A stretch of DNA of 23,473 nt, taken from JBBPYC01 sp038200275 (lineage in GTDB: Bacteria; Pseudomonadota; Gammaproteobacteria; Burkholderiales; Burkholderiaceae_C). The stretch lies in NCBI GenBank assembly GCA_038200275.1, contig JBBPYC010000064.1:1-23473 (forward strand). The letters are read 5' to 3'. Positions 6,737 through 15,039 of the stretch are shown here, piece after piece; the first letter of the stretch is position 1; every line of letters starts with the position of its first letter. The notes beneath the pieces were generated by a model. That model was not told the DNA's origin and did no database searches. It worked only from the letters and a program-made list of their open reading frames with translations. A program made the translations under genes and the position numbers.

Positions 6737-7354
6737 ATGAATCCGAAACCGCTGGTATCTGATACTTCTGGCGAGCCCGCTGCAAGTCCTTGCAATGCGT
6801 GTGTCGCAAGTCGGTCGAAGCGCGCTTCGCTCAAGTCGATGGTCGGCGTGGCGCTGGCGCTCGGCAGTGGCTGGCGCGGCGCGCATGCCGCAGAAGGTCC
6901 GCAGGTTGGCGATTGGCTGGTCGATGCCGACGACGCGGAGTTCAAGCCGATCAAAGCCACCGATATCGTGCTCGGCGCCAAGCAGCGCATCGTCGTGCCG
7001 TTCGACACGGCAGCGAAAAAAGCGCGTGACGAATCGCGCTTCAACCGCCTGCTGCTGTTGAAGCTCGACCCCGCGAGCTTGAATGAAAAGACCAAAGCGC
7101 GATCCGAGGCCGGCGGTGGCGTGCTTGCCTATTCGGCGATCTGCACACATCAGGCCTGCGACGTGAACGCCTGGCGCGCCAAGGAGCAACGGCTGCTGTG
7201 CTTCTGCCATCTGTCGCAGTTCGAGCCGGCGGACGGCGCCACCGTGGTGTCCGGCCCGGCGCCGCGGCCGTTGCCTTCGCTGCCGTTGCAGGTCGATTCG
7301 GATGGCCGGCTTGCGGTGGCGGGTGAATTCAGCGCCCCGCTGGGCGCGATCTGA
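6737..7354 (+). CDS. Rieske [2Fe-2S] protein
   Basis: The 205-residue protein has a C-terminal Rieske domain: CTHQAC at residues 136-141 and CFCHLS at 155-160. Cys136, His138, Cys155 and His158 would bind the cluster. Cys141 and Cys157 would form the disulfide of high-potential, bc1-type Rieske proteins. The N-terminus has SKRASLKS followed by a hydrophobic stretch (residues 34-50) ending AHAAE, which looks like a Tat-type export signal or membrane anchor with KR in place of the usual RR. The domain should therefore face the periplasm. There is no cytochrome b partner gene here, so it is unlikely to be a bc1 subunit. It sits 135 bases upstream of the PQQ dehydrogenase, suggesting an electron-transfer partnership. 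The ribosome binding site is weak (AGGA lies about 18 bases upstream). Confidence 0.85.
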   Translation: MNPKPLVSDTSGEPAASPCNACVASRSKRASLKSMVGVALALGSGWRGAHAAEGPQVGDWLVDADDAEFKPIKATDIVLGAKQRIVVPFDTAAKKARDESRFNRLLLLKLDPASLNEKTKARSEAGGGVLAYSAICTHQACDVNAWRAKEQRLLCFCHLSQFEPADGATVVSGPAPRPLPSLPLQVDSDGRLAVAGEFSAPLGAI

Positions 7355-7489
7355 CGGGATTCGACCGAAGCGTTGTTGCGCGGTCGATCCCGGGTTTCCC
7401 GCATGTCACGTCTGGCGCAGTGCTTGCTGCACGGCCAGCGTGTTTGCCGCAGTGAGGAAGTTCCAACCACGACCGAGGAGACCGAAGCC

Positions 7490-9250
7490 ATGAAGACGAT
7501 GAAGATGAAGCCGATCCCGACCCTGCTATGTGCGCTGTACCTGACCGCACCCGCAGCCTGGGCGCAGCAACCGCTGCAAAAGAATCCCGAGTTGACCTAT
7601 CAGAGCGTGACCGATGCGCGCCTGCAAAACCCCGAGCCCGAGAACTGGCTGCAGTACCGCGCCAACTACGCGGGCTGGGGCTACAGCCCGCTCGACAAGA
7701 TCAATGCGGACAACGTGGGTCAGCTCACACTCGCCTGGGCGTTTGCGAGCGGGCAAGTCGAAGGCCACCAGTCGCCGCCGCTGGTCAACGGCCGCTATAT
7801 GTACATCACCGCACCGGGCAATCAGGTGGTCGCGCTCGACGCAAAAACCGGCAACGAGCTCTGGCGCTACAAGCGGCAGTTGCCGGCCGAGATGAGCCAG
7901 CTGCATCCGACGAACCGCGGCGTCTCGATGTATGGCGACAAGCTCTATCTGGCCACGATCGACTGCATGCTGGTCGCGCTCGACGCGAAGACCGGCAAGG
8001 TGCTCTGGACCAAGAAGGTCGAGGAGTGGAAGAACGGCTACTACATGACCTTGGCACCGCTGATCGTCAAAGGCAAGGTGATGGTCGGCGCATCCGGCGG
8101 CGAGTTCGGCATCCGCGGCTTCGTGGCCGCCTACGATGCGGAGACCGGCAACGAGGACTGGCGCACGTTCACCGTCCCCGCGCCCGGCGAGCCTGGTGGC
8201 GATACCTGGCCGGCCGACAACGATGCGTGGAAGCGCGGCGGCGGCTCGGTCTGGATCACCGGCACCTACGACCCGGACACCAACACCGCCTACTGGGGCA
8301 CCGGCAACCCATCGCCGTGGACGCCCGACGGGCGCAAGGGCGACAACCTCTACACGTCGTCCACCATTGCGCTTAACGTGGACGACGGCAAGATCAAAGG
8401 CCATCACCAGTACACACACAACGACTCATGGGACTGGGATGAAGTCTCGGCCCCGTTGCTGTTCGACACCGACTTCAAGGGCAAGAAGATCAAGGCCGCC
8501 GTGCACGCCGGCCGCAATGGCTACCTGTGGGTGCTGGACCGCAGCAACGGCGGCAAGCTCGACTTCGTCGAGGGCTGGCCGTATGTCGGCAACAACGTGT
8601 TCACAAGTCTGGATCCGAAAACCGGCCGGCCGACTTACGACGAATCGCGCAAACCGAAGATTGGCCAGAAGGTGAACTTCTGCCCATCGCTGTGGGGCGG
8701 CAAGGACTGGCCGCCGGAAGCCTACAACCCGAAGACCAACATGGTCTACATCCCGGCCAACAACAACCTGTGCTCCGAGCTGCCGCCTGCAGAAAACCCG
8801 AAGTACAAGGCAGGCGAACTCTACATCGGCATCCCGCTTGAAGGCGTGATGACCAACGTGCGCGTGCCCAAGCCCGACCAGACCATCGGCGAATTGCAGG
8901 CCTGGGACATGACCACCGGCAAGCAGGCCTGGGTGCACAAGTTCAAGAGCTTCCTATGGACGCCGCTGATGACCACCGCCGGCAACCTCGTGTTTGCCGG
9001 CGGCACCACCGACCGCATGTTTCGCGCGTTCGATGCGCGCGACGGCAAGATGCTGTGGGAGACGCCGGCACCGTCGGGCGTGCACGGTGTGCCGAGCAGC
9101 TTCATGATCGACGGTGAGCAGTTCATCGCAGTGCAGTCCGGCTGGGGCGTGGACGGTGAGCGGCTACTGGGTGCGGTGAATGACGTATTCGGCACCAAGA
9201 CGCTGGTGCCGCAGGGCGGAGCGTTGATGGTCTACAAGCTGAAGAAGTAG
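7490..9250 (+). CDS. PQQ-dependent alcohol dehydrogenase (quinoprotein, type I, no heme domain)
   Basis: The 586-residue periplasmic quinoprotein has a signal peptide ending AWA (residues 1-25). It follows the eight-bladed propeller pattern, with repeated tryptophan-docking segments such as ALDAKTGNELW and ALDAKTGKVLW. By alignment with methanol dehydrogenase, the metal/PQQ ligands are Glu205 (GGEFGIRG), Asn273 (GTGNPSPW) and catalytic Asp315 in NDSWDWDE. Asp317, two residues on, is the position that is Ala in calcium MxaF and Asp in lanthanide XoxF, ExaF and PedH. The vicinal Cys-Cys of classical enzymes is replaced by Leu-His (QLHPTNRG, 137-144), while the Cys398/Cys428 pair is kept. No cytochrome c domain is fused. 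ATG 7490 has GAGGAG upstream and directly precedes the signal peptide, so the in-frame start at 7373 is rejected. Two small hairpins lacking T-runs follow the stop codon (9251-9265 and 9280-9294). Confidence 0.92.
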   Translation: MKTMKMKPIPTLLCALYLTAPAAWAQQPLQKNPELTYQSVTDARLQNPEPENWLQYRANYAGWGYSPLDKINADNVGQLTLAWAFASGQVEGHQSPPLVNGRYMYITAPGNQVVALDAKTGNELWRYKRQLPAEMSQLHPTNRGVSMYGDKLYLATIDCMLVALDAKTGKVLWTKKVEEWKNGYYMTLAPLIVKGKVMVGASGGEFGIRGFVAAYDAETGNEDWRTFTVPAPGEPGGDTWPADNDAWKRGGGSVWITGTYDPDTNTAYWGTGNPSPWTPDGRKGDNLYTSSTIALNVDDGKIKGHHQYTHNDSWDWDEVSAPLLFDTDFKGKKIKAAVHAGRNGYLWVLDRSNGGKLDFVEGWPYVGNNVFTSLDPKTGRPTYDESRKPKIGQKVNFCPSLWGGKDWPPEAYNPKTNMVYIPANNNLCSELPPAENPKYKAGELYIGIPLEGVMTNVRVPKPDQTIGELQAWDMTTGKQAWVHKFKSFLWTPLMTTAGNLVFAGGTTDRMFRAFDARDGKMLWETPAPSGVHGVPSSFMIDGEQFIAVQSGWGVDGERLLGAVNDVFGTKTLVPQGGALMVYKLKK

Positions 9251-9388
9251 AGGTCTGCGCGACCTGTAGGCCACGGCACGTTGCGACGGGCAACCGTTGC
9301 AGCTTCCTGGCCTGAATCGTTGTAGTCTTCGTCTTCCAAAAGAAGCGCTCACGGATGCCGCCGTGGCACACATCAAAGGAGACCGTTG

Positions 9389-10441
9389 ATGCCCGCAACA
9401 CCCCGCTGGAAACAGCGCCCCGAAGGTTCGACCTGGGGTGACTTCGGCCCCGATGACGAACTCGGCCGCATCAACCTGCTGACGCCCGACAAGGTGCGCG
9501 CAGGCGCCGCCGAAATCCAGACCGGCCGCGCGTTCTGCCTGTCGCTGCCGCTCGACGTACCCGGTGAAGCCAAGCTCAATCCCCGCCGGCACCCGCCAAA
9601 ACTGCGGCCAACCGAGATGAACGGCGAGCCGTACATGAACAAGCCGCTGCGCCATCTGGACCCGCGCAACACCGACGTGATCTGTGATGACCAGGTCAAC
9701 ATCTGTCTGCAGTATTCGACGCAGTGGGACAGCCTGGCGCACGTTGGGTCGTGGTTCGATGCCGATGACGATGGCGAGCCTGAGAAGGTCTATTACAACG
9801 GCTGGCGTGCGCATGAAGACATCGTCGGCCCCGGTGATCTAAAGCTGGCCGATTGCGGCTGCGGGCCCGGCGGTTCCTACGCGATGAAGCTTGGCATCGA
9901 GAACATGGCCGCGCACCCGATCCAGGGCCGCGGCGTATTGGTTGACCTGCGCGCGCACCTGGGCGACGATCGCACGCTGGTCGACCTGGCGACCTTGCAA
10001 CGCATCATGAAGGCCGACGACGTGACGATCGAACCTGGTGACATGCTGCTGCTACACACCGGCTTTTCCGACGTGCTGCTGGGCATGAACAAGCGACCGG
10101 ATAAAGAACGGTTGGATGCATCCTGCGCCGCGCTCGACGGCCGCGATCCGGCATTGCTTCAGTGGATCACCGACCAAGGCATTGCTGCCGTGATCGCCGA
10201 CAACTATGCGGTCGAAGCGCATCCGGCACGCGCCACCGAAGGCGACGCCGAGCGTGCTTCACTGCCACTGCATGAGCATTGCCTGTTCAAGCTTGGCGTG
10301 CCATTGGGCGAGTTGTGGTGGCTGACCGACTTGGCGCGCTGGCTGCGGGAAAACAGACGCAGCCGCTTTCTGCTGACCGCCCCGCCGCTGCGGCTACCCG
10401 GCGCGGTCGGCTCGCCAGCGACGCCGGTGGCGACGGTGTAG
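9389..10441 (+). CDS. Cyclase-family (kynurenine-formamidase-like) hydrolase
   Basis: The 350-residue protein belongs to the 'putative cyclase' family, metal-dependent amide or ester hydrolases related to KynB. Visible signatures are TQWDSLAHVG at residues 111-120, in the position of the HxGTHxDxPxH metal motif (degenerate here, as in many long members of the family), LLLHTGF in the middle, DNYAVEAHPA, and the late LHEHCLFKLGVPLGE segment. Length and motifs fit the long, about 330-350-residue subgroup, for which no physiological substrate is settled. The ATG at 9389 is preferred over the adjacent TTG, with AAAGGA eight bases upstream. It lies 138 bases after the PQQ dehydrogenase and converges with the ABC transporter operon, 35 bases away. 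It could belong functionally with either neighbour, for example by opening a lactone made by an oxidase, but this is inference. Confidence 0.85.
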   Translation: MPATPRWKQRPEGSTWGDFGPDDELGRINLLTPDKVRAGAAEIQTGRAFCLSLPLDVPGEAKLNPRRHPPKLRPTEMNGEPYMNKPLRHLDPRNTDVICDDQVNICLQYSTQWDSLAHVGSWFDADDDGEPEKVYYNGWRAHEDIVGPGDLKLADCGCGPGGSYAMKLGIENMAAHPIQGRGVLVDLRAHLGDDRTLVDLATLQRIMKADDVTIEPGDMLLLHTGFSDVLLGMNKRPDKERLDASCAALDGRDPALLQWITDQGIAAVIADNYAVEAHPARATEGDAERASLPLHEHCLFKLGVPLGELWWLTDLARWLRENRRSRFLLTAPPLRLPGAVGSPATPVATV

Positions 10442-10476
10442 CAACCAGATGGGTAGCGCCAAGGTCGAGAGCCGCG

Positions 10477-11352
10477 CTACTCCTTGACCGAACCGGTCAT
10501 CCCTGACACGTAGTACTCGACGAAGAACGAATAGACGAAAGCGACCGGCAACGAGCCGAGCAAGGCGCCCGCCATCAACGGGCCCCATTGATACACGTCG
10601 CCCTGCACAAGCTCGGTCACGACGCCAACCGGCAACGTCTTGTTCTCCGACGACGAGATGAAGGTCAGCGCGTAGATGAATTCGTTCCACGACAGCGTGA
10701 ACGCGAAAATGCCGGCAGAGATCAAACCCGGCACCGCAAGCGGCAAGACGATCTTCACAAGGATCTGCCAGCGGCTTGCTCCGTCGATCAGCGCGCACTC
10801 TTCGAGCTCGGCCGGGATCGAGCGGAAGTAGCCCATCAGCAGCCAGGTGGAAAACGGAATCAGGAACGTCGGATAGGTCAGGATCAGGCCCCACTTGCTG
10901 TCGAACAAGCCGAGCTTGAACACGACATTGGCCAGCGGGATGAACAGGATCGACGGCGGCACCAGATACGCCAGGAAGATCGACAGGCCGATGTGCTTGG
11001 CGCCCCGGAACCGCAGACGCTCGATCGCATAAGCCGCCAACACGGATGCCGCCAGCGAGAACACGGTCGAGACAACCGACACCAGCACCGTGTTCCAGAG
11101 CCACTGCGGATACGACGTCTTGAACAGCAGCTTGTGGAAATGCTCGAGCGTCGGCGCGATCACCCAGAACGGATTGCCGTCGCTGGACAACAGCTCGCCA
11201 TCGGGTTTCACCGACGTGATCGCCATCCAGTAGAACGGAAACAGCAGCACGATCAAAAAGACGAGCAGCGGCAGATACACCGTCACCAGCTTGCGCGGCA
11301 CCGAGTCGAGAAAGCTCATGCCGACGGTATCGGCTTGGTTCTGCTGGCTCAT
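10477..11352 (-). CDS. ABC sugar transporter permease, MalG/UgpE-type
   Basis: The 291-residue inner-membrane permease has about six hydrophobic segments and the cytoplasmic EAA loop ELEECALIDGASRWQ followed by LPLAVPGL, which docks on the ATPase. It is the second (MalG/UgpE-like) CUT1 permease. The start at 11352 overlaps the stop of the preceding permease gene by four bases (ATGA). That indicates translational coupling and settles the start, although the frame stays open much further upstream. It is the last gene of the importer operon and converges on the cyclase-family gene. Confidence 0.92.
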   Translation of the reverse strand: MSQQNQADTVGMSFLDSVPRKLVTVYLPLLVFLIVLLFPFYWMAITSVKPDGELLSSDGNPFWVIAPTLEHFHKLLFKTSYPQWLWNTVLVSVVSTVFSLAASVLAAYAIERLRFRGAKHIGLSIFLAYLVPPSILFIPLANVVFKLGLFDSKWGLILTYPTFLIPFSTWLLMGYFRSIPAELEECALIDGASRWQILVKIVLPLAVPGLISAGIFAFTLSWNEFIYALTFISSSENKTLPVGVVTELVQGDVYQWGPLMAGALLGSLPVAFVYSFFVEYYVSGMTGSVKE

Positions 11353-12251
11353 TTGTCGGCCCCGCCTTGTTGCCACGCGCGCCGTTGCAGGCCGAAAAAG
11401 CTGAACAAGATGCAGGCCAGCAAAAACGGCACCATCGCAATCGCAATGGCTGCGCCTTCGCCGAGTGCGCCGCCGTTGATGGCGCGCTGGAACGAGAGCG
11501 TCGCCATCAGGTGGGTCGCGTTCAGCGGCCCGCCGCGCGTGATCACATAGATCAGTTGGAAGTCGGTGAACGTGAACAGCACGGAGAACGTCATCACCAC
11601 GGCAATGATCGGTGTGAGCAGCGGCAAGGTCACATGCCGAAATTGCTGCCAGCGCGTCGCCCCGTCGATCGCCGAAGCCTCGTAGTAAGAAGGCGAGATC
11701 GTCTGCAGGCCGGCCAACAGCGTGATGGCGACAAACGGCACGCCGCGCCACACATTCGCCACGATCACCGAGAAGCGCGCGTTCCACGGCGAGCCCAGAA
11801 AATCGATGTAGGTGTCGATCACCCCCAGCTTCACCAGCGCCCAGCTGATGATCGAAAACTGCGAGTCGTAGATCCACCAGAACGCGATCGCCGACAGCGC
11901 AGTCGGCACGATGTAGGGCAGCAGGATGACCGCGCGAAAGAACGTCTTGAAGCGGATGTTCCGGTTCAGCAGCAGCGCCAGCCAGAGGCCGAGAACGAAC
12001 TTCAGGATGCTTGCGACGAACGTGTAGAACAGGGTGTTGAACAGCGCGAGCCGCGTCACGCTGTCGCCCCACAGGTAGATGTAATTCTCCAGCCCGATCC
12101 ACTCGCCGGGCCGGCCCACTTTCGTGTCGGTGAAGCCGAGCCAGACGCCCAGGCCCAGCGGGTACGTCAGAAACAGCAGCAGCAACACGGCCGCAGGCAG
12201 CATGAACAGCAGCCCGAGGCCGTTGCGACTGTTTTGAAGCTTTTCAAGCAT
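11349..12251 (-). CDS. ABC sugar transporter permease, MalF/UgpA-type
   Basis: The 300-residue inner-membrane permease begins MLEKLQNSRNG, followed by a first hydrophobic segment (LGLLFMLPAAVLLLLFLTYP). Further membrane segments and the EAA loop (YYEASAIDGATRWQ, then LPLLTP) identify a CUT1-type permease that pairs with the MalG-like gene downstream. A GTG start at 12284 would add 11 residues. I prefer ATG 12251, but neither start has a strong ribosome binding site. Weak initiation may be compensated by coupling, or may be part of dosage control. A strong hairpin (12287-12324) lies between the binding-protein gene and this one and would lower permease expression relative to the binding protein. 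Confidence 0.92.
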   Translation of the reverse strand: MLEKLQNSRNGLGLLFMLPAAVLLLLFLTYPLGLGVWLGFTDTKVGRPGEWIGLENYIYLWGDSVTRLALFNTLFYTFVASILKFVLGLWLALLLNRNIRFKTFFRAVILLPYIVPTALSAIAFWWIYDSQFSIISWALVKLGVIDTYIDFLGSPWNARFSVIVANVWRGVPFVAITLLAGLQTISPSYYEASAIDGATRWQQFRHVTLPLLTPIIAVVMTFSVLFTFTDFQLIYVITRGGPLNATHLMATLSFQRAINGGALGEGAAIAIAMVPFLLACILFSFFGLQRRAWQQGGADK

Positions 12252-12286
12252 CGGGCTTTTCTGAGTTGAGCTCGACGGGAGCACCG

Positions 12287-12324
12287 GCCATCAACGCCGA
12301 CGGGGTTGGCTCGGCGTCGATGGC
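12287..12324 (-). promoter_or_regulatory. Intercistronic stem-loop after the binding-protein gene
   Basis: An inverted repeat has arms GCCATC-A-ACGCCGA (12287-12300) and TCGGCGT-C-GATGGC (12311-12324). That gives 13 paired bases with one A/C mismatch and a 10-base loop. It starts 14 bases past the binding-protein stop codon, in the direction of transcription. No T-run follows, so it is probably a partial attenuator or a 3' stabilising structure rather than a full terminator. Such structures are common after periplasmic binding-protein genes, where more binding protein than permease is needed. Confidence 0.6.
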
Positions 12325-12338
12325 TTGTTGCCTGGCCG

Positions 12339-13670
12339 TCAGACTTTGTAGTAGCGCTCGGCCCGCTTCTGCGCGCGCTCCATCGCCTCTTTGGGCGACT
12401 TGGAACCGCTGATCGCCTCGGCCACCATATTGACCATGACGAAGTCGGCCGCCACGCCCGCCGAGGCGTAGCCGAGCTGTCCGTCATAGCCCGAAGGCCG
12501 CAAATTCTTCACGGCATCGCGGTACGGCATGTTCTTCGGATCGGCCGTCCAGATGGGCGCGTTCGCGTAATCGGCCAGCGGTGGCGCCACATAGCCTGCG
12601 CCGCCCGTCAACCAGGCTTCAAACTGCGGTTTTTCCATCATGAACGCAAGGAACGCCTTGGCCGCGTTGGGGTACTTCGTGTACTTCATGATCATCTGGT
12701 TGAAGTACAGATGCGACTCGGTCGGCACACCGACCGGGCCGATCGGGAAAGAGGCGTGCTGGATGTCCGCCGCCATTTCCTTCAGCTTCGGATCGCTCGA
12801 ATTCTTGGCTGCGTAGTAGATCGAAATGCCGTTGTTCGTCAGCGAAATCTGCCCGTCCAGGAACGCCTTGTTGTTGTTCGGATCGAGCCACGACAGCGTG
12901 CCAGGGATAAAGGTCGCATACAACTTCTTGCCGTACTCGAGCGCCTTGAGCGTCTCGGGGCTGTCAATCACAACCTTGTTGTTCTTGTCGACCATCTTGC
13001 CGCCGAATGCCCAGACGAGCCAGTTGCACCACACGCCGTCGCCCGTCGCGTTGCCGAGCGCCATGCCGGGCGGTGTGCCGTTCTTGTGCAGCCCCTCGCA
13101 GAGTTTGAGAAACCCGTCGGTGTCTTTTGGAAAGGTGTCGAAGCCGGCGGCTTTCACCATGCTCTGGCGATACACCATCATCGAGCCCGAGGCGCCGAGC
13201 GGAATGGCGATCCAGTGCTTGCCGTCGGGCCGGTTGTAGGCTTCGCCGGCCGCATACCAGCCGCCGTACTTCTTGCCGAGGTAGTCGGCGAGGTCGGTCA
13301 CATCGAGCAGCTTGTCCGGGTACAAGTTGGCGTCGTCGTTGGTCGACAGGATGATGTCGGGGCCGGCGCCGGTGTTGGCGGCCACCGCAGCTTTGGGGCG
13401 CACGTCCTCCCAGCCTTCGTTGTCGACGCGCACTTCGACGCCGGTCTGCTCGGTGAACTTCTTCACGTTGACCATATAGGCATCGATGTCGCCCTGCACG
13501 AAGCGGCTCCAGCGCAGCACGCGCAGCTTGGCGCCGGCCTCTGGCTTGAACGGCATCGCTGCTTGCGACCACGCAGCGGTCGCGAAAACGCTGGCGCCGG
13601 TGCCGAGGGCGGCGGCCGTCGCCACGCCGGCGGTGCCTTCGAGAAACTTGCGGCGGTTGAATTCGGTCAT
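12339..13670 (-). CDS. Extracellular (periplasmic) solute-binding protein, CUT1 type
   Basis: The 443-residue substrate-binding protein of family 1 (SBP_bac_1) would capture the substrate in the periplasm and deliver it to the two permeases. It begins MTEFNRRKFLEG, with twin arginines at residues 6-7 and a hydrophobic stretch ending in WSQA, which indicates Tat export. The mature part opens with LRVLRWSRFVQGD and contains GPDIILSTND and FPIGPVGVP-type segments of sugar-binding proteins. The start at 13670 is fixed by AGGAGA just upstream; the longer in-frame start at 13727 is rejected. It lies 63 bases after the ATPase gene. The ligand cannot be named from sequence. A sugar acid or polyol is suggested by the divergent denD. 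Tat export of a binding protein is less common than Sec export but known. Confidence 0.92.
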   Translation of the reverse strand: MTEFNRRKFLEGTAGVATAAALGTGASVFATAAWSQAAMPFKPEAGAKLRVLRWSRFVQGDIDAYMVNVKKFTEQTGVEVRVDNEGWEDVRPKAAVAANTGAGPDIILSTNDDANLYPDKLLDVTDLADYLGKKYGGWYAAGEAYNRPDGKHWIAIPLGASGSMMVYRQSMVKAAGFDTFPKDTDGFLKLCEGLHKNGTPPGMALGNATGDGVWCNWLVWAFGGKMVDKNNKVVIDSPETLKALEYGKKLYATFIPGTLSWLDPNNNKAFLDGQISLTNNGISIYYAAKNSSDPKLKEMAADIQHASFPIGPVGVPTESHLYFNQMIMKYTKYPNAAKAFLAFMMEKPQFEAWLTGGAGYVAPPLADYANAPIWTADPKNMPYRDAVKNLRPSGYDGQLGYASAGVAADFVMVNMVAEAISGSKSPKEAMERAQKRAERYYKV

Positions 13671-13733
13671 CGTGTGTCTCCTGGGTTTGTCAATGAACGG
13701 ATGCGTCGGTCGGATGAATCGACCCACCTCCCA

Positions 13734-14807
13734 TCAAGCGACGAGTCTTTCGCCCGTTTTCGCGTCGAACAAATGCGCGCGGTCGAGGTCCGGCATCAGG
13801 TGAATGACGCTGCCGGGCTTGAAGTCATGGCGTTCGCGAAACACCGCCGACAGCTCGACGCCTTCGTGCCGACAAGCCACGAACGTGTCCATGCCGGTCG
13901 GCTCCATGACCGCCACTTTGGCCGGGATGCCACCCGAGTCGACCAGCAGCAGGTGCTCGGGCCGGGTGCCGAACACGACCGCCTGGCCGTCGTGGCCCGC
14001 TGCGGTGGCTGGCGCCGCAAACCGCGTGCCGTCCTTCAATTCGATATACGGAGCGCCCGCGTCGATGCGCACGGTGCCGGGCAAAAAGTTCATTGCGGGC
14101 GAGCCGATGAAGCCGGCCACGAATTGATTCGCGGGGTAGTCGTAGAGGTCCAGCGGGCTGCCGGTCTGCTCGATTCGACCGTCGCGCATCACCACGATCT
14201 TGTCGCCCATCGTCATCGCTTCGATCTGGTCGTGCGTCACGTAGATCGAGGTCGTGCCCAGGCGCTGATGCAGCTCCTTGACTTCGGCGCGCATCGCCAC
14301 GCGCAGCTTCGCATCGAGGTTGGATAACGGCTCGTCGAACAGGAACACCTGCGGATCGCGCACGATCGCGCGGCCCATCGCCACGCGCTGGCGCTGTCCG
14401 CCGGAGAGCTGACGCGGGTAACGGTCGAGCATCGCATCGAGCGCCAGAATCTCGGCGGCGCGCCCAACCTTCTCGTCGATCGCCGTCTTGTCCATCTTGG
14501 CCAAGGCCAGCGAGAACGCCATGTTCTCACGCACCGTCATGTGCGGATACAGCGCGTAGTTCTGAAACACCATGGCGATGTCGCGCTGCTTTGGGGGCAA
14601 GTCGTTCACACGCTTGTCGCCGATGCGGATCTCGCCGCCGTTGATCTCCTCCAGCCCGGCGATCATGCGCAGTAGCGTCGACTTGCCGCAGCCCGACGGG
14701 CCCACCAGCGCGGTGAACGAACCGTCGTCGATTGCGATGTCCACGCCGTGCAGGATCGGCACGTCGCCGAACTGCTTTTTGACGCCTTCAATCGTGACAC
14801 TGGCCAT
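13734..14807 (-). CDS. ABC transporter ATP-binding protein, MalK/UgpC-type
   Basis: The 357-residue ATPase energises the importer. Walker A is GPSGCGKST at residues 36-44, the Q-loop is Gln82, the ABC signature LSGGQRQRV is at 134-142, Walker B is VFLFDEP at 154-160, and the H-loop is His192. The C-terminal 120 or so residues form the TOBE/regulatory domain (PAMNFLPGTVRI, FGTRPEHLLL) typical of CUT1 MalK/UgpC ATPases. ATG 14807 has AAGGA nine bases upstream. A TTG at 14816 would add three residues and is less likely. It is the first gene of the operon ATPase, binding protein, MalF-like permease, MalG-like permease. Having the ATPase ahead of the binding protein is the less usual order. The operon is divergent from denD across a 232-base promoter region. 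Confidence 0.93.
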   Translation of the reverse strand: MASVTIEGVKKQFGDVPILHGVDIAIDDGSFTALVGPSGCGKSTLLRMIAGLEEINGGEIRIGDKRVNDLPPKQRDIAMVFQNYALYPHMTVRENMAFSLALAKMDKTAIDEKVGRAAEILALDAMLDRYPRQLSGGQRQRVAMGRAIVRDPQVFLFDEPLSNLDAKLRVAMRAEVKELHQRLGTTSIYVTHDQIEAMTMGDKIVVMRDGRIEQTGSPLDLYDYPANQFVAGFIGSPAMNFLPGTVRIDAGAPYIELKDGTRFAAPATAAGHDGQAVVFGTRPEHLLLVDSGGIPAKVAVMEPTGMDTFVACRHEGVELSAVFRERHDFKPGSVIHLMPDLDRAHLFDAKTGERLVA

Positions 14808-15039
14808 TCGGCGCAATCCTTAAACCCGTCGACAAATTCGATGCGAAGCCGCGTTCGGACGGGACCCGGCATGGTGCCACTTCGCTTCGACACGATAGCG
14901 GGCAACGGCCAAATCGAAGTCAGCACAAACCCGCATTGCACACCGCGCGCTTGATGGTGAACGCTGTCGCATTTGCGGCTAATCTGCTGAGTCGGCAGCC
15001 CGACGTCGCTGCATGGCACACACAACACTTGGAAACCAT
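14808..15039. promoter_or_regulatory. Shared divergent promoter region, importer operon / denD
   Basis: These 232 bases separate the ATPase start (leftward) from denD (rightward), so both promoters must lie here. I could not pick out a convincing sigma-70 promoter pair or a clean operator palindrome on either strand. No regulator gene is adjacent. The divergent arrangement still suggests joint control of uptake and the first oxidation step. Confidence 0.45.

Noticed and set aside
11353..12102. Upstream extension of the MalG-like permease frame (541 codons in total)
   Set aside because: The extra 250 codons lie in the wrong frame of the MalF-like gene and are Arg/His-rich. The ATGA overlap marks the true start at 11352.
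12306..14327. 673-codon plus-strand open frame
   Set aside because: It is antisense to the binding-protein and ATPase genes. The His/Arg/Val-rich composition is typical of shadow frames.
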